Assembly: GCF_000936425.1 (NCBI RefSeq)
Contig: NZ_AVFK01000018.1
Location: forward strand, 62,001 to 126,000
Direction: 5' to 3'
Length of the DNA: 64,000 bases
From: Skermanella aerolata KACC 11604
Lineage (GTDB): Bacteria > Pseudomonadota > Alphaproteobacteria > Azospirillales > Azospirillaceae
Shown here: positions 58,729 to 64,000 of the stretch, in pieces
Layout: each line of letters begins with the position of its first letter
Numbering within the stretch: the first letter of the stretch is position 1
Translations under genes and position numbers: made by a program
The notes under the pieces: generated by a model
Database searches by the model: none
Seen by the model: only the letters and a program-made list of their open reading frames with translations
What the model was told of the DNA's origin: nothing

Positions 58729-59334
58729 ATGAACGACGAGCAGGATATCGACATCCGGGAGAAGGAAACCGTCTTCGCCGGTTTCTTCCGCATGGAGCGC
58801 TATCGGCTTCGGCACCGCAAGTTCGACGGCTCCTGGACGCCGGAGGTCTCACGCGAGATCTTCGAGCGCGGCAATGCGGTCGCCATCCTGCTCTACGATC
58901 CGGATCTGGATACTGTCGTGATGGTCGAGCAGTTCCGGCTGCCGGCCTACCTTGCGGGCCGGTCGGCCTGGTGCATCGAGACGCCTGCCGGAGTCGTCAA
59001 GCCGGGCGAGGAACTGGCCGGCGTGGCCCGGCGCGAGGCGATGGAGGAAACGGGCTGCGAAATCGCCGGCGAGGTCAGGCAGATCTCGCAGTTCATGGCG
59101 AGCATCGGCGGCAGCACCGAGATCGTCACGGTGTTCCTGGGCATCGTCGATTCGCGGAAGGCTACCGGCATCCATGGAGTCGCGGACGAGCACGAGGACA
59201 TCCGGGTCCATGTCGTGCCGGCGGCCGAGGCGATCCGGATGGCCGACGAGGGCGAGATCGAGAATGCGGCGAGCGTGATCGCGCTCAACTGGCTGGCGCG
59301 CCATCAGGCGAGCCTGAAGGGTACGTCCGCTTGA
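58729..59334 (+). CDS. NUDIX hydrolase (ADP-ribose pyrophosphatase-like)
   Basis: This 201-residue protein carries the NUDIX box in GVVKPGEELAGVARREAMEETGCEI. The preceding VVMVEQFRLPAYLAGRSAWCIETPAG resembles NUDIX pyrophosphatases that split ADP-ribose or GDP-mannose, such as the NudF/NudK group. The substrate is not certain. Start ATG 58729 lies behind a weak GCGGAG site (58718-58723). It is upstream of the cysteine synthase gene by 63 bases and may share its transcript. Confidence 0.92.
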   Translation: MNDEQDIDIREKETVFAGFFRMERYRLRHRKFDGSWTPEVSREIFERGNAVAILLYDPDLDTVVMVEQFRLPAYLAGRSAWCIETPAGVVKPGEELAGVARREAMEETGCEIAGEVRQISQFMASIGGSTEIVTVFLGIVDSRKATGIHGVADEHEDIRVHVVPAAEAIRMADEGEIENAASVIALNWLARHQASLKGTSA

Positions 59335-59397
59335 TCCGGACCTGACCGCCGGTTAGTCTGTCACCCATCCTGGCAGACTGAAGAAGAGCGGGTTTCT

Positions 59398-60402
59398 GTG
59401 GACGTACGCGACGGTTTCATCGGCAGCATCGGCAATACGCCACTGATCCGCCTTGAAGGGCCATCAAAAGCGACCGGCTGTAACATCCTCGGCAAGGCCG
59501 AATTCCTCAACCCCGGCGGATCGGTCAAGGACCGCGCCGCCATCGCGATCGTACGCGACGCCGAGCGGCGCGGGCTGCTGAAGCCCGGCGGCGTCATCGT
59601 CGAGGGGACGGCCGGCAATACCGGCATCGGGCTGGGGCTGGTCGGCAACGCGCTGGGTTACCGCACGGTCATCGTCATGCCCGAGACGCAGAGCCAGGAA
59701 AAGAAGGACATGCTGCGGCTGATCGGGACCGATCTCCGGCTGGTCCCGGCCCTGCCCTACGCCAATCCCGGCAACTACGTCCGCTATTCCGAGACGCTGG
59801 CCAAGGAACTGGCGGAGACGGAGCCGAACGGCGCCATCTGGGCGAACCAGTTCGACAACGTCGCCAACCGCGAGGGCCACGCCGCGACGACCGGCCAGGA
59901 GATCTGGCGGCAGACCGGCGGCCGGATCGACGCCTTCACCTGCGCCGTCGGCACCGGCGGCACTCTGGCCGGCGTCGCGATGGCGCTGAAGGAGAAGAAG
60001 CCGGACATCCGGATCACGCTGGCCGATCCGCTCGGTTCCGCCCTATATAACTACTACGCCCATGGCGAGTTGAAGGCCGAGGGCAACTCGATCACGGAAG
60101 GCATCGGCCAGGGCCGGATCACGAAGAACCTGGAAGGCGCTCCGATCGACGACGCGCTCCGGGTGACCGACGAGGAAGCGCTGCCGCTGGTGTTCGACCT
60201 GCTGAAGAACGAGGGCCTGTGCCTGGGCGGGTCGAGCGCCATCAACGTGATGGCGGCGGTGAAGGTGGCGCAGGACCTCGGTCCAGGCCATACCGTCGTG
60301 ACCATCCTGTGCGACTTCGGGACGCGCTACCAGTCGAAGCTGTTCAATCCGGGCTTCCTGCGCGAGAAGAACCTGCCGGTCCCGTCCTGGCTGGCCGACT
60401 GA
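59398..60402 (+). CDS. cysK: Cysteine synthase (O-acetylserine sulfhydrylase)
   Basis: This PLP enzyme forms cysteine from O-acetylserine and sulfide. The 334-residue protein shows FIGSIGNTPLIRL, the PLP lysine in NPGGSVKDRAA (Lys44), the substrate loop EGTAGNTGIG, the phosphate-binding GTGGT (AVGTGGTLAGVAMAL) and the C-terminal GGSSAIN segment. The start is GTG 59398. The EGTAGNTGIG loop places it in the cysteine synthase A-like group common in alphaproteobacteria. It fits with the 3-mercaptopyruvate sulfurtransferase gene two genes downstream. Confidence 0.93.
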   Translation: MDVRDGFIGSIGNTPLIRLEGPSKATGCNILGKAEFLNPGGSVKDRAAIAIVRDAERRGLLKPGGVIVEGTAGNTGIGLGLVGNALGYRTVIVMPETQSQEKKDMLRLIGTDLRLVPALPYANPGNYVRYSETLAKELAETEPNGAIWANQFDNVANREGHAATTGQEIWRQTGGRIDAFTCAVGTGGTLAGVAMALKEKKPDIRITLADPLGSALYNYYAHGELKAEGNSITEGIGQGRITKNLEGAPIDDALRVTDEEALPLVFDLLKNEGLCLGGSSAINVMAAVKVAQDLGPGHTVVTILCDFGTRYQSKLFNPGFLREKNLPVPSWLAD

Positions 60403-60438
60403 GCAAACCGCTGGGCAAACCGCTGGGCAAACCATTGG
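60403..60438 (+). repeat. Three tandem 12-bp repeats between cysK and the AlaX gene
   Basis: GCAAACCGCTGG occurs twice in perfect tandem (60403-60414, 60415-60426) followed by a third copy with two changes, GCAAACCATTGG (60427-60438). The array starts directly after the cysteine synthase stop codon and ends 8 bases before the AlaX start codon, so it forms almost the entire spacer. It also reads in frame with AlaX as Lys-Pro-Leu-Gly repeats. Confidence 0.9.
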
Positions 60439-60446
60439 GGTCCTTT

Positions 60447-61151
60447 ATGGAACTGATCTTCCGCCGCGATGCCTATGCCGCCCGCACCGGAGCCACCGTG
60501 ACCGCGGTGGAGGAGCGCGGCATCACGCTGGACCGGACCGTCTTCTACGCGGCAGGCGGCGGGCAGCCGGGCGACACCGGGGTGCTGCGCCACGATGGGG
60601 GCGAAGTCAGGCTGGCCGAGGCCGTCAAGGGCGACGGACCGGACTCCGTGATCCACGTGCCGGAGCCGGGCTCGGCGCTTCCCGCCGTCGGTTCGTCGGT
60701 GGAGGTCGAGATCGACTGGGACCGCCGGTTCGCCCATATGCGGATGCATACCTGCCTTCACCTGCTGTGCGCCGTGGTGCCAGGAGCCGTGACCGGCGGG
60801 CAGATCGGCGCGGACAAGAGCCGGCTGGACTTCAACGTGCCGTCCGCCAGCCTGGACAAGGAAGAGCTGACCGCCGCGCTGAACCGGCTGATCGAGGGCG
60901 ACCATCCCGTGTCCTATCGCTGGATCGACGACGCCGAGCTTGAAGCGAAGCCCGACTTGGTGCGCACCATGTCCGTCAAGCCGCCGACCGGGTCGGGACA
61001 GGTCAGGCTGGTCGAGATCGGGGACGTCGACCTCCAGCCCTGCGGCGGGACCCATGTCGCGCGTACGGGCGAGATCGGCCGCGTCGAGGTCGTGAAGATC
61101 GAGAACAAGGGTAAACAGAACAGGCGCGTGGTCGTGGCGCTGGCGCCCTGA
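60447..61151 (+). CDS. Alanyl-tRNA editing protein (AlaX-type)
   Basis: AlaX proteins hydrolyse wrongly charged Ser- or Gly-tRNA-Ala in trans. The 234-residue protein starts [25 protein letters not shown] and has the [13 protein letters not shown] segment, the zinc-binding HTCLH (HxxxH) motif and [13 protein letters not shown], which supplies the other zinc ligands. It corresponds to the editing and C-terminal SAD domains of AlaRS without the catalytic domain. Start ATG 60447 is the first codon with family-like sequence. The tandem 12-bp repeat lies just upstream. Confidence 0.94.
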   Translation: MELIFRRDAYAARTGATVTAVEERGITLDRTVFYAAGGGQPGDTGVLRHDGGEVRLAEAVKGDGPDSVIHVPEPGSALPAVGSSVEVEIDWDRRFAHMRMHTCLHLLCAVVPGAVTGGQIGADKSRLDFNVPSASLDKEELTAALNRLIEGDHPVSYRWIDDAELEAKPDLVRTMSVKPPTGSGQVRLVEIGDVDLQPCGGTHVARTGEIGRVEVVKIENKGKQNRRVVVALAP

Positions 61152-61191
61152 GGGGCCGGGTCCGGACACGCCGATCAATCGAGGGGAAACG

Positions 61192-62064
61192 ATGCCATAC
61201 TCCAAACCCGACGCTCTGGTCAGCACCGAGTGGCTGGCGCAGCACCTGAGCGCACCCGACGTCCGGGTGGTCGATGCCACATACTTCCTGCCCGGCTCCG
61301 ACCGCGACGCCCGCGCCGAGTACAATGAGCGTCACATCCCCGGTGCCGTGTTCTTCGATATCGACGAGATTTCGGACACCTCCAGCAGCCTGCCGCACAT
61401 GCTGCCGGCGCCCGAGAAGTTCACAGCGCGCGTGCGCAAGCTGGGCCTGGGCGACGGCGTCCGCATCGTCGTGTACGATACCCATGGACTGATGAGCGCC
61501 GCCAGGGTCTGGTGGATGTTCCGGGTGTTCGGTCACCGAGACGTGGCGGTGCTGGACGGCGGCCTGCCCAAGTGGATCGCCGAGGGCCGGGAGCTGGAAG
61601 ACCTGCCGCCGATGCCGCGCGAGCGTCACTTCACCCCCCGGCTCAACAGCTTCCTGGTCCGCGAAGCGGATCAGATCAAGGCGAACCTGGAGAGCGGACG
61701 GGAACAGGTCGTCGATGCCCGCGCATCGGGCCGCTTCACCGGCGCCGAAGCGGATTTCTGGCCGGGCCGCCGTGCCGGGCACATTCCCGGCAGCCTCAAC
61801 CTTCCCTTCAACGATATGCTGAACCCGGCCGACCGGACGTTCAAGTCGGGCGAGGAGCTCCAGGCGCTGGTCGAGCGGGCCGGCATCGACATGAAGCGGC
61901 CGATCGTGACCAGTTGCGGCAGCGGCGTCACCGCCTGCGTCGCGGTCCTGGGGCTGTACCTGCTGGGCAAGGAAGACGTGGCCGTCTATGACGGGTCCTG
62001 GGCCGAGTGGGGCCAGCGTGACGACCTGCCGGTCGAAACGGGAGCGGCGAAGACGGATGCCTGA
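61192..62064 (+). CDS. sseA: 3-mercaptopyruvate sulfurtransferase
   Basis: This enzyme transfers sulfur from 3-mercaptopyruvate to thiols or cyanide and produces pyruvate. The 290-residue protein has two rhodanese domains: a non-catalytic first one ([26 protein letters not shown] through [12 protein letters not shown]) and a second with the catalytic loop CGSGVTAC (Cys242), typical of mercaptopyruvate rather than thiosulfate specificity. ATG 61192 follows GAGGGGAAAC. It follows the AlaX gene and fits with the cysteine synthase in the same group. Confidence 0.94.
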   Translation: MPYSKPDALVSTEWLAQHLSAPDVRVVDATYFLPGSDRDARAEYNERHIPGAVFFDIDEISDTSSSLPHMLPAPEKFTARVRKLGLGDGVRIVVYDTHGLMSAARVWWMFRVFGHRDVAVLDGGLPKWIAEGRELEDLPPMPRERHFTPRLNSFLVREADQIKANLESGREQVVDARASGRFTGAEADFWPGRRAGHIPGSLNLPFNDMLNPADRTFKSGEELQALVERAGIDMKRPIVTSCGSGVTACVAVLGLYLLGKEDVAVYDGSWAEWGQRDDLPVETGAAKTDA

Positions 62065-62109
62065 GCTGGGGCCGGAAACAGGACTGGAATCGCTGGTGAA
62101 GGCAGCCCG

Positions 62110-62721
62110 ATGACGACACCGCCCGATCTGCGCATCGTTCCGGGGCTGCCGCCGGGCAAGCTCCGCGTGGTCGTCACCTATCTGGAGATGACGACGCAGC
62201 CGACCGCCCCGAAGCAGCGTCCGCCGGTCGAAAAGCTGGCGCTGCTCCGGGCGGAGCGTCCGACGGTCTCGTTCTACCGTTACCTCTACGACACGGTGGG
62301 CGAGCCGTGGCTGTGGTCGGAGCGCCGGGTCATGAGCGACGAAGCATTGGCGCACATCATCCACGATCCCAGGGTCGAGGTCATGGTCCTCTATGTCGGC
62401 GGCGTCCCGGCCGGCTACGCGGAGTTGAGCCGGCGCAAGGCCGACGCGGTCGACCTGAGCTATTTCGGAATGATCCCGGACTTCATCGGCATGAAGCTGG
62501 GGCCGTTCCTGCTCAACTGCGCCATCGATGCGGCGTGGAGCGGCGGAGCGAAGAAGCTGACGGTCAACACCTGTACGCTGGATCATCCCAAGGCGCTCGG
62601 GCTGTATCAGCGCATGGGATTCGTCCCGGTCAGGCAAGTCACGCGAATCACCGACGATCCCCGGGTGACCGGCGTGATCCCAGTTGATGCGGCGCCTCAG
62701 CATCCGATCGTAACGACTTGA
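62110..62721 (+). CDS. GNAT-family N-acetyltransferase
   Basis: This 203-residue protein has the GNAT fold: a beta4-alpha3 acetyl-CoA loop region around LSYFGMIPDFIGMKLGPFLLNCAIDAAWSGG and the closing motif VNTCTLDHPKALGLYQRMGFVPVRQ. It is a predicted acetyltransferase with unknown acceptor; such proteins acetylate proteins, amines or tRNA. ATG 62110 gives MTTPPDLRIVPGLPPGKLRVV. It follows the sulfurtransferase gene by 45 bases on the same strand and may belong to the same transcript. Confidence 0.92.
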   Translation: MTTPPDLRIVPGLPPGKLRVVVTYLEMTTQPTAPKQRPPVEKLALLRAERPTVSFYRYLYDTVGEPWLWSERRVMSDEALAHIIHDPRVEVMVLYVGGVPAGYAELSRRKADAVDLSYFGMIPDFIGMKLGPFLLNCAIDAAWSGGAKKLTVNTCTLDHPKALGLYQRMGFVPVRQVTRITDDPRVTGVIPVDAAPQHPIVTT

Positions 62722-62791
62722 TAAACAGCGATTCTTAGCCTATGGTCCGGCCCGATCCAGCGTTTCCCATTTCCCATAGGGCAGAACATCG

Positions 62792-63004
62792 ATGCGCGCT
62801 TTCGAAGGCCAGCATTCCGACAACGTCGCCATCAAGCGGAGCCGCGACCAGAAGATCCTTCTGCTCCGCCAGCTCCGTGAGCAGTTCGGCGCGTTGAAGC
62901 CGACCGTGGCTCCGGGCATCCGCGCGGCGATGGCCAAGCGCATCTCGGACCTCGAAAGCGAACTCGGCGGCGTTGCGGCGCCCGCCAAGGGGCGGAAAGC
63001 TTAA
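62792..63004 (+). CDS. Small charged protein of unknown function
   Basis: This 70-residue frame begins MRAFEGQHSDNVAIKRSRDQ and is mostly predicted helix with many charged residues (LLLRQLREQFGALKPTVAPGIRAAMAKRISDLESEL). An AGGGCAG stretch precedes the ATG at 62792. No family is recognised. Its stop overlaps the stop of the convergent cupin gene, a compact tail-to-tail arrangement. Confidence 0.6.
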   Translation: MRAFEGQHSDNVAIKRSRDQKILLLRQLREQFGALKPTVAPGIRAAMAKRISDLESELGGVAAPAKGRKA

Positions 63005-63339
63005 GCAAGAGGCTGCTTGCCGTCGTAGAAGACGGCTAGCCAGACGGTGGGTTCGTCGGGGGCGGTCGATGCCACCCGGTGACGGCGGTGGGCCGGAATG
63101 TCGACGTGGTCGCCAGGGGCGAGCCTCAGGGCTTCGGCTTCGCCTTCGAACTCGAGGACGGCGGCTCCCTTGAGGAGCAGAACCCACTCCGCCTCGTCCT
63201 GATCGTACCAGAAAGACGGCGGAGAGGCGTGGCCGTGGGAGACGATGCGCTCAACCCTCACCGAGCGAGCGCTCAGGATGCTCTGGAAGTTTTCTTCGTC
63301 CAGTTTGTCCGGTATGTCGTTCAATACATTGATATACAT
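63001..63339 (-). CDS. Cupin domain-containing protein
   Basis: This 112-residue protein has a single cupin barrel. Metal-ligand motifs are visible in HASPPSFWYDQDEAEWVLLLKGAAVLEFEGEA and in LRLAPGDHVDIPAHRRHRVAST, which carry the conserved cupin histidines and glutamate. The function is not predictable; such proteins are often metal-dependent dioxygenases, isomerases or ligand sensors. ATG (complement of 63337-63339) is strongly supported by a CTAAGGAGG ribosome binding site 7 bases upstream. Its stop overlaps the stop of the small gene at 62792. Confidence 0.9.
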   Translation of the reverse strand: MYINVLNDIPDKLDEENFQSILSARSVRVERIVSHGHASPPSFWYDQDEAEWVLLLKGAAVLEFEGEAEALRLAPGDHVDIPAHRRHRVASTAPDEPTVWLAVFYDGKQPLA

Positions 63340-63397
63340 CAATAATCCTCCTTAGTTTCACAAAAGTATTGCTGCGGCGCACCATTCGAGACATACC

Positions 63398-63426
63398 CAA
63401 TTGCCCAAGCTTTGCCCGGGCAATTG
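63398..63426. promoter_or_regulatory. Inverted repeat between the divergent cupin and methyltransferase genes
   Basis: CAATTGCCC (63398-63406) and GGGCAATTG (63418-63426) form a perfect 9-bp inverted repeat with an 11-base spacer. It lies in the AT-rich region upstream of both the cupin gene (minus) and the methyltransferase gene (plus), suggesting an operator shared by the two promoters. No regulator gene is adjacent in the window. Confidence 0.4.
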
Positions 63427-63514
63427 TGAAGACTTGGCTACACGAAGGGTTTTATCGTCGGTATTGTATCGGCTGTAGCTTAGCCCTCGACAAGACGCAT
63501 GCAGGATGCCGTGG

Positions 63515-64000
63515 ATGGATCAGGCTTTGACAGCGACCCGAGTTCGAGACCTGAAGCCTGAGACCGCGCGCCGGTGGCTGGACGAGTGGAACCGTCAGCA
63601 GGAAGGCTATGTCCGCTTCCGCGACTGCCGGTTCGAGATTATAGCCGACGCGCTGACCGCCTCCGGTCTGGTGGCTCCGGTCATCCTCGATCTCGGCTGC
63701 GGTCCGGGCAGCCTGGGCGACCGCCTGTCGGCCCGCCTGCCCGGCGCCGAGATCGTCGGGCTCGACTACGATCCCGTGCTGCTGACGCTGGCGCGGGTTC
63801 TCCATGCCGACAATCCCGACCGGAGTTGGATCGAGCTGGACATGCGCCGGCACGACTGGGTCGAATATCTGGAGGGCCGGCAGTTCGACGCCGTGGTCAG
63901 CACGACGGCCCTGCACTGGCTGGGCGCTCCCAACCTGATGCGCGTCTATCAGGACCTTACAAGGGTGCTGGCGCCTGGCGGCGTCTTCGTCAACGGCGAC
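63515..64000 (+). CDS. Class I SAM-dependent methyltransferase, truncated by window end
   Basis: The frame is open to the last base, so the gene continues beyond the window. The visible 162 residues contain the SAM-binding motif VILDLGCGPGSLGDRL, the acidic loop VGLDYDP, and the post-I region FDAVVSTTALHWLGAPNLMRVY, as in class I methyltransferases of the UbiE/trans-aconitate methyltransferase type. The substrate is unknown. I took ATG 63515 (MDQALTATRVRDL); an in-frame ATG at 63506 adds three residues. Confidence 0.88.
   Translation, partial: MDQALTATRVRDLKPETARRWLDEWNRQQEGYVRFRDCRFEIIADALTASGLVAPVILDLGCGPGSLGDRLSARLPGAEIVGLDYDPVLLTLARVLHADNPDRSWIELDMRRHDWVEYLEGRQFDAVVSTTALHWLGAPNLMRVYQDLTRVLAPGGVFVNGD

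Overview
The window is a high-GC chromosomal segment of an alphaproteobacterium. Gene content and order point to the Rhodospirillales, probably an Azospirillum/Skermanella-like lineage (inference from order, not a database result). Supporting traits are dusB(nifR3)-ntrB-ntrC-ntrY-ntrX-trkA, hfq-hflX, a fused ispDF, a pyruvate dehydrogenase E1-beta subunit with its own lipoyl domain, a PopZ-type DUF2497 protein next to valS, and the metG-tatD-MBL cluster behind holB and tmk. Almost everything is housekeeping. No rRNA, CRISPR array, insertion sequence or intact prophage was seen. The only tRNA is tRNA-Cys(GCA).

Layout. 1-1745: 3' end of pyrG, then kdsA. 1864-6605: an accessory insert of two paralogous secreted RTX metalloproteases with DUF4214 tails. 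6708-15609: eno, an FtsB/DivIC-like gene, pdhA-pdhB-pdhC-lpdA, lipA and a RatA/Coq10-like gene. 15615-17331 (minus): cinA and ispDF. 17476-27276: a cytochrome-assembly-like membrane protein, dusB, the ntrBC and ntrYX two-component pairs, and trkA. 27336-32784: D-amino-acid aminotransferase, a HAD phosphatase, hfq, hflX and the CIRCE-controlled groESL operon. 32954-35399: an inositol-monophosphatase-family gene, an SDR and mazG. 35561-38484: a GntR regulator with a perfect 34-bp palindrome in front of it, a PhyH dioxygenase and a SAF-domain oxidoreductase. 38453-48227 (minus): MBL, tatD, metG, holB, tmk, dac, rlpA, a ydcF-like gene and ilvD. 48399-55732 (minus): an orphan terminase-small-subunit-like gene, a hairpin-rich gap, valS, popZ, tolC, a rhodanese gene and a pcm-like gene. 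56007-64000: tRNA-Cys, a small membrane peptide, a Deg/HtrA-like protein lacking the catalytic triad, an XRE regulator, NUDIX, cysteine synthase, alanyl-tRNA editing protein, sulfurtransferase, GNAT, a small unknown, a cupin and the start of a methyltransferase.

How the genes work together. The pdh/lpdA/lipA block builds and lipoylates the pyruvate dehydrogenase complex, fed by enolase. The two Ntr pairs sense nitrogen or redox status. Hfq, GroESL and HflX handle RNA and protein quality control. The minus-strand cluster covers translation (metG, valS), replication (holB, tmk), cell wall remodelling (dac, rlpA) and branched-chain amino acid synthesis (ilvD). PopZ and TolC serve polarity and efflux/secretion.

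The parts least explained by housekeeping are: the RTX-DUF4214 pair, of which the second gene is a base-composition mosaic; a dispersed family of long hairpins (25791-25848, 49616-49672, and a nested relative at 49340-49463); the palindrome-headed GntR/PhyH/SAF module; the terminase-like orphan; the triad-less HtrA homologue; and several strong inverted repeats placed at start codons or inside operons. No clear-cut new multi-gene system is evident. The best candidates for new biology are the pseudoprotease, the PhyH/SAF module and the RTX-DUF4214 pair.
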